DNA from: Dehalococcoidia bacterium
Lineage (GTDB): Bacteria > Chloroflexota > Dehalococcoidia > GIF9 > UBA5629
NCBI GenBank assembly: GCA_007280145.1
Contig: QYPU01000079.1
Span: forward strand, 1-27,945
Direction of reading: 5' to 3'
Length of the DNA stretch: 27,945 bases
Part shown: piece after piece, positions 1 through 7,573 of the stretch
Numbering within the stretch: the stretch's first letter is position 1
Layout of the letters: the number at the start of each line of letters is the position of its first letter
Translations under genes and position numbers: made by a program
Notes under the pieces: model-generated
What the model saw: the letters and a program-made list of their open reading frames with translations, nothing else
Told to the model about the DNA's origin: nothing
Database searches by the model: none

Positions 1-149
1 GGATACAGTTTCTCCGCCTGCGCCACCGCCTCCAAACCATCTCTAGCCTGCCCCACCACCTCGATATCAGCTTGTGCCTCAAGGATGCTTATCAAACCCT
101 CCCTCACCACCTCATTATCATCAACTATCAGTATTTTTATCTTCTCCAT
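1..149 (-). CDS. Response regulator, NarL type, N-terminal part only
   Basis: The minus strand encodes the first 49 residues of a receiver domain and runs off the left edge. It starts MEKIKILIVDDNEVVREG, carrying the acidic pair of the phosphorylation pocket (DD at residues 10-11), followed by the usual helix-1 and beta-2 pattern (ISILEAQADIEVVGQARDG). The phosphoacceptor aspartate and any output domain lie outside the window. The ATG at 147-149 is preceded by AGGAGG at about 153-158 with a spacing of 3-4 bases, close but acceptable. It closely resembles the complete regulator at 302-946, so it is probably a NarL/FixJ-type transcription factor. A terminator at 236-268 separates the two genes, so this copy is probably transcribed separately. 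Family membership is clear; the output domain is inferred. Confidence 0.85.
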   Translation of the reverse strand, partial: MEKIKILIVDDNEVVREGLISILEAQADIEVVGQARDGLEAVAQAEKLY

Positions 150-235
150 TTTGCCTCCTGTGGTATCAAGACTCGCTTCTCCCTTTTAAGTTTACACTCC
201 TAGCTTGGTTACACAATCAGGAAAGTGGCTAGTTT

Positions 236-268
236 TAAGAAAGAAAAAGGTTGACTTTAGAGCCAACC
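236..268 (-). terminator. Rho-independent terminator after the kinase/regulator operon
   Basis: On the minus strand an 8-bp stem (GGTTGGCT / AGTCAACC, one G-U pair, CTAA loop, 249-268) is followed by TTTTTCTTTCTT. On the plus strand the wobble becomes an A-C mismatch, so the element is oriented for minus-strand transcription. It lies 34 bases after the stop of the regulator at 302-946. Confidence 0.85.
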
Positions 269-285
269 CTCTCTCCGATGCGAGG

Positions 286-301
286 TCATACTTTAGTATG
301 A
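286..301. repeat. Short perfect inverted repeat after the regulator stop
   Basis: TCATAC-ttta-GTATGA forms a 6-bp stem with a 4-base loop directly beside the stop codon of the regulator at 302-946. It is AT-rich and has no T tract of its own. It could be a pre-terminator hairpin that protects the mRNA end, or chance. Confidence 0.4.
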
Positions 302-946
302 CTAGAGGCGAATAATGCCTTTCCTAAGAGCTTGAGTCACAGCTTCAGTGCGGTCGTTCACATCCAGTTTTTGAAAAATGCTAGTGATATGTGTTTTCAC
401 TGTACTCTGAGTAATGGAAAGCTGGACAGCAATCTCCTTGTTAGCAGCACCTTTAGCCACAAGTCGCAGCACTTCTAACTCTCGCTCAGAAAGCCCCTCA
501 CCAGACGGGGCGCGGCGAGATAGCTCGGCCAAGCGGTCAAGCACCTTTGATGCCACTGCCGGCTGAATGAGCGACTCGCCACGATGAACAACTCTTATTG
601 CCTCGAATAACTCCTCTCTAGGGGCATCTTTAAGCAGATATGCTCGAGCCCCAGCTTCGATGCCACGGAAGATATACTCGTCATCGCTATAGGTAGTGAG
701 GATTATGAATTTAGTATCTGGCTTCACAGACTTTATCTGCTCCATAGCCTCGACCCCATCAAGCTCAGGCATTCGGAGGTCCATAAGCACTATGTCTGGA
801 CTAAGCTTTTTAGCTTTGTTTACAGCTTCCACCCCATCCTTAGCCTCCCCAACTACCTCAAACTCATGCTCCCTACTTAGCATAGCAAATAGTCCCGCTC
901 TAACTACCGGATGGTCATCAGCAATCAGAATCTTTATAGCCTCCAT
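302..946 (-). CDS. NarL/FixJ-family response regulator
   Basis: This is a complete 214-residue two-component response regulator. The receiver domain (about 1-120) shows D10-D11, the phosphoacceptor D56 in VLMDLRMP, T84 and K106 (LLKDA). The LuxR-type helix-turn-helix (about 150-210) has LSERELEVLRLVAKGAANKEI and the recognition helix around STVKTHITSIFQKL. It should bind DNA and change transcription after phosphorylation by the adjacent kinase. The gene follows the kinase with 11 bases between them, and its Shine-Dalgarno (AGGAGG) overlaps the kinase stop codon TAG at 958-960, so translation is probably coupled. The ATG at 944-946 is supported by that site. It is typical length for the family. 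Target genes cannot be told from the sequence. Confidence 0.95.
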   Translation of the reverse strand: MEAIKILIADDHPVVRAGLFAMLSREHEFEVVGEAKDGVEAVNKAKKLSPDIVLMDLRMPELDGVEAMEQIKSVKPDTKFIILTTYSDDEYIFRGIEAGARAYLLKDAPREELFEAIRVVHRGESLIQPAVASKVLDRLAELSRRAPSGEGLSERELEVLRLVAKGAANKEIAVQLSITQSTVKTHITSIFQKLDVNDRTEAVTQALRKGIIRL

Positions 947-957
947 ATCGGCACCTC

Positions 958-3042
958 CTATTTGGTAGGAATAACTGTATGCACCAGCGTTCCCTTCCCT
1001 TTCTTACTCTGCACCTCAAATGTCCCACCTAAGCCACGGGCACGTTCTCGCATACCTATTAATCCAAAGGCACCCCGTTTCTTACTAACTCTGTCCGTCG
1101 TATCTGGTTTAAAGCCAACACCATTGTCACTGATGCTCATCTCTACTGCTGATTCATTGAAAGTCAAGTTTACTTCCACATCACTAGCTTTTGCATGTTT
1201 TCTCACATTGGCAAGAGACTCCTGGCAGATACGCAGAAGACCAGTTTCTACTTCAGGTAGCAAGTCACGCCTGTCACCTGACACAGTAAAACGAACATTT
1301 ATACCAGTCTCCTTATTGAATCTATCTACTTCTTGTCCAAGAGCCTCAGCTAAAGGAAGTTGCTCTAAAGCCTGAGGGCGGAGATTCCACACCGAGCGCC
1401 GGGCTTCAGCCAGGCTTTTCCGAGCCAAGTTTTGAGCTTGACTCAAATGTCGCTCTAATTCTGAGGGCCTCTCACTTAGCGCCTGGTCTGCCGCTTCGAG
1501 TTGCAGGATAATACCGGTAAATCCCTGAGCTAATGTATCATGGATTTCTCTTGCCATGCGGTTCCGCTCATCCATCACTGCCAGCTGACGGGTCTCTTCA
1601 TAAAGCCGGGCATTCTCAAGAGCCACAGCCAGTTGGTCGGCCAGCGTCTGGGCAGTGAACAGGTCAGCCTCGCCAAAAGCATCGACTTCAGCACTCTCAA
1701 TATCCAGAACTCCGAGAACCTTCTCTCCCATCTTAACAGCAACAGCAAGTTCGGACTTGGTACTGCTTAATGCCTCGACAGCACGATACTTGGGCTCCTT
1801 GCCTACATCGTTTGCCAGCAGCGGCTCACCTGTTTGAGCTACCCAACCCACTATACTATCCTCATCTATCTCCAGTGGGACGCCTACCGGTATAAGTCCC
1901 TCCTGTCCACTCAAACACAATGCTTTGAGAGTAACTTTACCTGATTCAGGTTCAAAAAGAAAGATGTTGACACTGTGGTAGTGAAAAGTTTGGCGAAGTA
2001 GATTACTTACATATGGCAACAGCTCATTGAGGTTTACGATAGAGCTGATCTTACGGCTGACCTCATTTAAGGTACGCAGTTGCTCCGCCCGCTGCCGCTC
2101 CCGCTTGGTGCGCTCCTCAACCTTTTGTTCCAGATTAGTATAAGACTCCTTTAAGGTACTGGCCATAGTGTTGAACTGCTCAGCCAGTTGCTGGATTTCA
2201 TCACCAGTGTTCATCTCAATGCTATAGTCAAGTTTGCCTTTTCCTATGACCTCAGCACCTTTAGTCAGTTCCAGAATTGGTCCGGTGATTGTTCTTGCCA
2301 GAAGAAATCCCAGCCCAGACACGACAACAACCATAGCCAAAATAACGACAATGAAAGTCAACTGAGCTTTATCCATTTGCTCATCTATATATTCACTGGT
2401 AGCCAAAACAGCAGAAGCTATCTTGCTTTTTGTTCCTTCGGCAGGTGCTGAGAATTCATCAATATAAGTAGTGGCAGCTACCACAAGCTCTGTCCCTTCT
2501 ACAGGAACACAATACATATATTTCGCCCGGATATTCCCCTCCTCGTCTTCCCAGTCGTAATAACCTGAAGCTTCTCCAACCACGCTCCTTTCTAGAATGG
2601 ACCAATAGTGGGCAGGTTCACCGGCTACCCTATGCAAGTTAGCACCCACCAGGTTAGGATTCGCACTGAAATAGACTGTGTAGGACTTGTCGTACACCAT
2701 GGTATACCCAGTTCGGCCTACGCGTTGAATTGCAATCACTCTTAGCTCCTCATTCCCCTTGCATTCAGAAACCTCCAGGTCTGGATGACGCTCAAAAAAG
2801 AGCTCTATCTCCTTGGCAACGTCGACTGCCTTTTGCTGCAGTAATCTCCTGCCCAAGTCTTCCAACGCAGCAATGCTCGTATTCACAACCGTCTCTCCCA
2901 TGCTAATGCTATTCTGCTTGACAATATAGCCCATCTCACCCATACTGCGGACTGCAACAAAGCTGATAACCCCGAGTGAAGTAAGAGATAAAGCCAAAAA
3001 GAAGACAAGGATTTTTTCCCTTATACCAAACTTTACTTTCAC
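958..3042 (-). CDS. Sensor histidine kinase: Cache-HAMP-GAF-HisKA_3-HATPase
   Basis: This is a 694-residue membrane sensor kinase. Transmembrane segment 1 is at about 10-31. An extracellular Cache-like domain (about 35-222) carries the GYTMVYDKSYTVYFSANPN stretch typical of single-Cache ligand sensors. Transmembrane segment 2 is at about 227-249, HAMP at 250-303, a charged coiled coil at 300-330, and a GAF domain at about 335-480. The HisKA_3 dimerisation box has H501 in AREIHDTLAQG, the form found in NarX/DesK-type kinases that pair with NarL-type regulators. The ATPase domain (about 600-692) shows QESLANVRKHA and DNGVGF motifs. The start is GTG at 3040-3042, preceded by GGGGGTG about 7 bases upstream. 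It begins 30 bases after sbcD and directly precedes its regulator. The extracellular Cache suggests a small-molecule signal; the ligand is unknown. Confidence 0.95.
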   Translation of the reverse strand: MKVKFGIREKILVFFLALSLTSLGVISFVAVRSMGEMGYIVKQNSISMGETVVNTSIAALEDLGRRLLQQKAVDVAKEIELFFERHPDLEVSECKGNEELRVIAIQRVGRTGYTMVYDKSYTVYFSANPNLVGANLHRVAGEPAHYWSILERSVVGEASGYYDWEDEEGNIRAKYMYCVPVEGTELVVAATTYIDEFSAPAEGTKSKIASAVLATSEYIDEQMDKAQLTFIVVILAMVVVVSGLGFLLARTITGPILELTKGAEVIGKGKLDYSIEMNTGDEIQQLAEQFNTMASTLKESYTNLEQKVEERTKRERQRAEQLRTLNEVSRKISSIVNLNELLPYVSNLLRQTFHYHSVNIFLFEPESGKVTLKALCLSGQEGLIPVGVPLEIDEDSIVGWVAQTGEPLLANDVGKEPKYRAVEALSSTKSELAVAVKMGEKVLGVLDIESAEVDAFGEADLFTAQTLADQLAVALENARLYEETRQLAVMDERNRMAREIHDTLAQGFTGIILQLEAADQALSERPSELERHLSQAQNLARKSLAEARRSVWNLRPQALEQLPLAEALGQEVDRFNKETGINVRFTVSGDRRDLLPEVETGLLRICQESLANVRKHAKASDVEVNLTFNESAVEMSISDNGVGFKPDTTDRVSKKRGAFGLIGMRERARGLGGTFEVQSKKGKGTLVHTVIPTK

Positions 3043-3072
3043 CTTTTCACCCCCAGTTTCTATTATCCTTGC

Positions 3073-4296
3073 TCATACTTCCCGTATCAACTTTTCCCCA
3101 TATTCAATCAGGACTTTCTGGCGCTCATCAGGTACTTTTTTCATCTCCAGGTAAATCCTCAACGCTTCAACTGGTGTTACTTCCCCACTCACCCAATCGC
3201 CCAACCTGAGGCGCGTCTCTTGCCTGACCTCCTTGGCAACAGTAACATCATGAGCTTCCTTGAGAGCTTTGTAAATCTCAGCATCCCGAAGTGAAACTTC
3301 CCCAGTCCCGGGCAAGGAGAGCTGAACTCTAACTATAGCTTCTTTGATTTCAGTCTGGCGCTGAACAATAGCTTTCAAAGTAGTAGCTGTAGGGTCAGAG
3401 TCCTCGGCATCAATATCGACTTTAATGGTCACAAAGTGACGAGCATTAACCTTGTGGAATTCATAAGTCACACGCCTCTTCCCACCCTCGGGTTCAATAT
3501 CAACCACATAGAAACCTTTATCTTCATCTTCGTCACCAAAGTCGAGACGTTCCAGGCTGCCAGCATAGATTACAGGTGGGCTTTGAAATAACACTTGCTT
3601 TCTGTGAATATGCCCTAAAGCCACATAATCAAAAACAGGTTGGGCAATATTGCTCAGAAGCAAAAGGGGGTCTCTACCTACTACCATGCTCCTTTCCGAC
3701 CCTGATTTGGCCGTTGACACAGATACATGTGCAGCCAGCAGCGCTGGCAAGGTTGGGTCAAGGTCAGAAATAACATCCAATAGTCTGCGAGTCATTATCT
3801 CCTGGAGCCGGTCATTTACCTGGTCTATAGTGAGATTTTTGGTCTCATCCCGGCTTAATAATGGGCTTCGCCTCAGCCAGGGCAAAGCCACCACTTGAAC
3901 ATAGCCCTGTTTGGTTGGAATACGATAGATATCAGGGCGATTGCCAACATAAATATAGCTAACAGCTAAGGTATCAAAAATTTCTACGGCAGTAGCTCGG
4001 CCTATGGTACTGGGCAAGTCATGATTGCCCACCAGAAGGAAAACCGGAATTTCCCCCTCAGACAGCCGCCTGAGGCGTTTAGCAAACTCCCGTTGCTGAG
4101 TTTGGGAAGGGTCACGGTTTTTATAGGCATCGCCACAGAAGAGAACCAGGTCTACCTTATTAACTATAGCGTATTCCACCACCTCGTCCAAAGCCTTAAG
4201 GACGTCAAGCAACCTTGTCGACAGTCCTGTAGCTGGGTCAACACTGCCATAAGTCTCCACACCCAGGTGAAGGTCAGCAAAATGGAGAATCTTCAT
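3073..4296 (-). CDS. sbcD: SbcD/Mre11-type DNA repair exonuclease subunit
   Basis: This 407-residue calcineurin-like metallophosphoesterase is of the SbcD/Mre11 type, the nuclease subunit that normally works with the SbcC/Rad50 ATPase on double-strand ends and hairpins. Metal-binding motifs are visible in order: FADLHLG (D8, H10), FCGDAYKNRDP (D56), VGNHDLP (N91, H92), a histidine in LLAAHVSV, and LGHIHRK. A C-terminal domain of about 150 residues follows, as in SbcD. The ATG at 4294-4296 overlaps the glyS stop in an ATGA arrangement, so it is probably translationally coupled to glyS. No sbcC follows: the next gene is a sensor kinase, so SbcC would have to be elsewhere or absent. SbcD-like phosphoesterases with other roles exist, so the exact substrate is inferred from family. 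Confidence 0.88.
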   Translation of the reverse strand: MKILHFADLHLGVETYGSVDPATGLSTRLLDVLKALDEVVEYAIVNKVDLVLFCGDAYKNRDPSQTQQREFAKRLRRLSEGEIPVFLLVGNHDLPSTIGRATAVEIFDTLAVSYIYVGNRPDIYRIPTKQGYVQVVALPWLRRSPLLSRDETKNLTIDQVNDRLQEIMTRRLLDVISDLDPTLPALLAAHVSVSTAKSGSERSMVVGRDPLLLLSNIAQPVFDYVALGHIHRKQVLFQSPPVIYAGSLERLDFGDEDEDKGFYVVDIEPEGGKRRVTYEFHKVNARHFVTIKVDIDAEDSDPTATTLKAIVQRQTEIKEAIVRVQLSLPGTGEVSLRDAEIYKALKEAHDVTVAKEVRQETRLRLGDWVSGEVTPVEALRIYLEMKKVPDERQKVLIEYGEKLIREV

Positions 4297-5663
4297 TCTT
4301 CCAAGGCGTCAGCTGCTTTCGCTGCCCATAGAGGCTGAGTGGCAAAAGTCTCACCGCTCAGCTTAGCTTGTAGGGTCCTCACCAGCTCTTTTATCGGCAG
4401 CCTGATCTGCGCCATACTATCGCGTTCCCGAATAGTAACTTGATTGTCCTCCAGCGATTGAAAATCAATGGTGACACAGAAAGGGGTGCCGATTTCATCT
4501 TGGCGACGGTAACGCCGGCCTATGCTCTGAGCATCATCATACTGCGTCATAAAATGACGACGAAGCTCAGTATAAACCTGCCTGGCTAGCGGCACCAGCT
4601 TCTCATTTCTGCTTAAAGGCAGAATAGCCACTTTAATAGGAGCTAACTCAGGGTGAAAATGAAAAACTACCCTGGTTTCCCCTTCAGCTAGCTCTTCATC
4701 ATAGGCATCTATGAGGAAAGCCAGCGCCGAGCGGTCAACACCAGCCGAAGGCTCGATAACATAAGGGGTATAGTGCTCATTGCTCTGCTCATCGAAGTAA
4801 GTCAAGTTTTTGCCACTATGCTTGGTATGCTGCACAAGGTCAAAATCGCCCCGGTTGGCAATCCCCTCCAGTTCTGCCCAACCCATAGGGAAAAGATACT
4901 CAACATCGTAACAGCCTTTAGCGTAATGCGCCAGTTCGTCCTTGGTATGCTGGCGGAGGCGCAGATTCTCCTGCTTAATGCCCAGGTTTATATACCAATT
5001 AAAGCGCTCCTTCACCCAGTAATTGAACCACTCCTCATCAGTCCCCGGCTTGACAAAATACTCAATCTCCATCTGTTCAAACTCTCTAGTCCTAAAGATG
5101 AAGTTACCCGTAGTGATTTCGTTGCGAAAGGCTTTGCCTGTCTGGGCAATGCCAAGAGGCAGCCTTTTCCTTGAAGTAGCCAGTACATTGTCAAAGTTAA
5201 CAAACATACCTTGCGCAGTCTCCGGGCGCAGATAAACAACATCGGCATCATCCTCTACAGGACCCATAAAAGTCTTAAACATCAAGTTAAACGGCTTCGA
5301 TTCAGTCAGCTCACCACCACAATCAGGGCAGCTATTGCCATTCAAATCGGTAGCTCGCCACCTCAGGTGACAAACTTTGCACTCTACTAACGGGTCAGAA
5401 AAGCCCCCCACATGACCGCTAGCCACCCAGACTTGGGGGTGCATCATTATGCTTGTATCTATGCCTACCACATCATCTCGCTCCTGGACAACTGCGCGCC
5501 ACCAGGCATTCTTGACATTTCGCTTCAGCTCCACCCCCAGCGGTCCGTAGTCCCAGCAACTTTCAAGGCCGCCATAGATTTCGCTGCTGGGGAAGATAAA
5601 ACCTCGCCGCTTGCACAGCGAGACGATTTTCTCCATATCTACCTTGCTCGTTTCCTTAGACAA
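4293..5663 (-). CDS. glyS: Glycyl-tRNA synthetase, homodimeric type
   Basis: This class II aminoacyl-tRNA synthetase charges tRNA-Gly with glycine in the cytoplasm. Its 456 residues fit the single-chain alpha2 type (also called GlyQS) rather than the split alpha/beta form. Visible are the N-terminal RRGFIFPSSEIYGGLESCWD, a zinc-binding insertion with Cys95, Cys98, Cys112 and Cys115, the substrate motif YLRPETAQGMFVNF, motif 2 around FRNEI, motif 3 in EPSAGVDRSALAFL, and a C-terminal anticodon-binding domain. The start is TTG at 5661-5663, set by AGGAGG seven bases upstream; the first ATG is nine codons later and has no such site. I see no T-box leader in the upstream 219 bases. It heads a probable operon with sbcD, the kinase and the regulator. 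Confidence 0.96.
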   Translation of the reverse strand: MSKETSKVDMEKIVSLCKRRGFIFPSSEIYGGLESCWDYGPLGVELKRNVKNAWWRAVVQERDDVVGIDTSIMMHPQVWVASGHVGGFSDPLVECKVCHLRWRATDLNGNSCPDCGGELTESKPFNLMFKTFMGPVEDDADVVYLRPETAQGMFVNFDNVLATSRKRLPLGIAQTGKAFRNEITTGNFIFRTREFEQMEIEYFVKPGTDEEWFNYWVKERFNWYINLGIKQENLRLRQHTKDELAHYAKGCYDVEYLFPMGWAELEGIANRGDFDLVQHTKHSGKNLTYFDEQSNEHYTPYVIEPSAGVDRSALAFLIDAYDEELAEGETRVVFHFHPELAPIKVAILPLSRNEKLVPLARQVYTELRRHFMTQYDDAQSIGRRYRRQDEIGTPFCVTIDFQSLEDNQVTIRERDSMAQIRLPIKELVRTLQAKLSGETFATQPLWAAKAADALEE

Positions 5664-5690
5664 ATTTCAACCTCCTGTAAAGCTCCCTCA

Positions 5691-5719
5691 AGCTTATCAA
5701 CTTTAGCTATGAGTGTCAA
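5691..5719 (-). promoter_or_regulatory. Candidate promoter for the glyS operon
   Basis: A perfect -35 TTGACA (minus strand, 5714-5719) is followed 17 bases later by a poor -10, TAAGCT (5691-5696). The -35 is convincing and the -10 is weak, so the pair is tentative. It would give a leader of about 20 bases ending in the AGGAGG site of glyS. Confidence 0.35.
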
Positions 5720-5781
5720 AAGGCATCTAGCCAACCATGCTAGAGCCAAATCATACAGAAGCCAGATCTTGCCTTTTCGAT

Positions 5782-5811
5782 TTGCCCAAATGTGACAGCA
5801 AATGTTAGAAT
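5782..5811 (+). promoter_or_regulatory. Predicted promoter of the lipoprotein gene
   Basis: TTGCCC (5782-5787), an 18-base spacer and TAGAAT (5806-5811). The -10 is preceded by TGT, so it is also an extended -10. The predicted start near 5818 gives a leader of about 65 bases. It lies back to back with the glyS promoter region. Confidence 0.5.
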
Positions 5812-5882
5812 CAAATCACAGCGGAATTAAAAAGCCTGCACAAGGCAACCAATGCTTTCAATTACCACTTAACTGGTGACTA

Positions 5883-7526
5883 ATGAAAATAAATACCAAG
5901 TCCACAATACCAACTCTACTGTGTCTAGTTTTACTAACCTTGGCAGTCTCTGGCTGTAGCCCTCAGCCCGCTACCCCAGCAACACCCCCACCACTGCCAA
6001 TAGAATCACCTCCTCCAGACGCTACGCCACCAGAGACAGTAATTACCGCCACCCCGAGTGAAACCATCGACTATAACGAAGTGCCCTTCGAATGGACGGG
6101 CAGTGATAATACAACACCAACCACCAGTCTAACCTACTCATGCTACTTGGAAGGCTACGATTCCGACTATTCTCCCTTTACCTCAGATACCGCTAAGACT
6201 TACTACGACCTGCCTGATGGCTCATATATATTTTATGTCAAGTCACAGGACGAAGCTAGCAATGTCGACCCGACCCCAGCGACCAGCGAGTTTATTATAG
6301 CCACTGCCCTACCAGAGGAGGAAGAGGAAGATGGGGCTGCAATCCCTGGTGACAGCCGTTTGCTCATAGTGCCAAATAGCGAGGTTAGCCGCATTGCGGT
6401 TGCTTACGACGATACCGTTTATGCCCTCGATTCTCCCAATGCCCAGCTCTATAAGTCAGACCACGGTGGCTATGGATGGGCTAATATATCAAGAGGCATC
6501 GCTGGAGCAGCGACCTGGGACGAGCTGGCCGTAGCCCCTGATAATCCTGACGTCGTCGCTGTAGCCACCAATGCCGGCACTGAAGTCTACCTATCTATTG
6601 ACGGTGGCACCAGCTTCTACGCCACTAACCTGGTCAGCAAGCTAGGTGCTGGTGAGCAAGTCAAATGTCTTGCCATCTCACCCTGCTATGGCAGCTCTTC
6701 TCGAGAACTGGCTGTCGGCACCGCCACTGGCAATGGTAATGGCAAAGTTTGGGTAAACATAATCGACCATTTCCCCAGCGGCTGGCAGGATATGAGCACC
6801 GGCGCCGCAGGCTGGTTACCCACACCAGCAATATCGGGCGCTGACGTTTTCGCTATCGAGTATTCGCCTGGATTTACCAGCGATGGAACTCTCCTGGCTA
6901 TAGTCGCCACTGGTCCTGCTCCAGATACTAACGACACTTACCTCTATATCGGCATAAGAGACCTCGGTTCAAACAACACAACCTGGAACACTTCCTCAGG
7001 TTACCCGGTGGAAATCTGCCAGTCAGGTCAAGATACACCGGGAACACCGCTTACTTATGCCGACTTAGCCCTGCCTTCAGGCTACTCAGGAGCCGTCCCT
7101 TCAAGACAGCATGCCTATGCTTGCTGGACAGATAATCCACCGGGAGCAGCCACCGCCGGCAATACTAATGACGACGTTTATCGCATAGATAACACCATTT
7201 GCTATCGGCTTCAAGTTCGCCCCGACATCATTTGTAGTCTCGCCCACTATGGCACTTACAGCCGGGGGAAGCTGCTGGCTGGAGCTATGATGTCCACTTC
7301 AGCAACGGCCTCCTTTGCTGTTCAGACCTACTTCACAGCCAATCCGTTTTCACAATGCCCCACCTGGCAAAGCAGCCAGAAACCACCCACCGGCCCCAGA
7401 CTGGCAAGAGTAGCCTGGTCGCCCAACGGTATAGCCACCTACTGCGGCACCAGCGGCATCCAGAGCGCCTTTTCAATAAGCACCAACGACGGCTTTACCT
7501 GGAACCAGATAGGGCTAATTGATTAA
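5883..7526 (+). CDS. Secreted lipoprotein, Fn3/Ig-like domain plus Asp-box beta-propeller-like body
   Basis: This is a 547-residue exported protein. It begins with a lysine-bearing N-terminus, a hydrophobic helix (residues 9-22) and the lipobox LAVSGC, so Cys25 is the likely lipidated residue. A Pro/Thr-rich linker (26-55) follows, then an Fn3/Ig-like beta domain (about 50-140) with FEWTGSD and LPDGSYIFYVKSQDEASN, and a short acidic linker (EEEEED). The C-terminal 390 residues look like a beta-propeller with Asp-box-type turns: SDHGGYGW (degenerate), SIDGGTSF and STNDGFTW. Such boxes occur in sialidase-like and sortilin-like propellers; here they indicate fold, not activity. I see no catalytic motif. 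A weak GGTGA sits four bases before the ATG. It stands alone between a divergent operon and a gene with its own promoter. Role unknown; surface binding is plausible. Confidence 0.85.
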   Translation: MKINTKSTIPTLLCLVLLTLAVSGCSPQPATPATPPPLPIESPPPDATPPETVITATPSETIDYNEVPFEWTGSDNTTPTTSLTYSCYLEGYDSDYSPFTSDTAKTYYDLPDGSYIFYVKSQDEASNVDPTPATSEFIIATALPEEEEEDGAAIPGDSRLLIVPNSEVSRIAVAYDDTVYALDSPNAQLYKSDHGGYGWANISRGIAGAATWDELAVAPDNPDVVAVATNAGTEVYLSIDGGTSFYATNLVSKLGAGEQVKCLAISPCYGSSSRELAVGTATGNGNGKVWVNIIDHFPSGWQDMSTGAAGWLPTPAISGADVFAIEYSPGFTSDGTLLAIVATGPAPDTNDTYLYIGIRDLGSNNTTWNTSSGYPVEICQSGQDTPGTPLTYADLALPSGYSGAVPSRQHAYACWTDNPPGAATAGNTNDDVYRIDNTICYRLQVRPDIICSLAHYGTYSRGKLLAGAMMSTSATASFAVQTYFTANPFSQCPTWQSSQKPPTGPRLARVAWSPNGIATYCGTSGIQSAFSISTNDGFTWNQIGLID

Positions 7527-7532
7527 TTTAGC

Positions 7533-7562
7533 TTGACACATACGGTCAGCTTCTTCGATAAT
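7533..7562 (+). promoter_or_regulatory. Strong promoter giving a near-leaderless HAD mRNA
   Basis: Perfect TTGACA (7533-7538), 18-base spacer, GATAAT (7557-7562, five of six to consensus). Transcription should start near 7569, about five bases before the ATG at 7574. No Shine-Dalgarno is present in the short space. Confidence 0.75.
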
Positions 7563-7573
7563 GTGAATCCGAC

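Noticed and set aside
5664..5882. T-box riboswitch upstream of glycyl-tRNA synthetase
   Set aside because: The conserved AGGGTGG..CCGCG core is absent on the minus strand and no matching terminator is seen.
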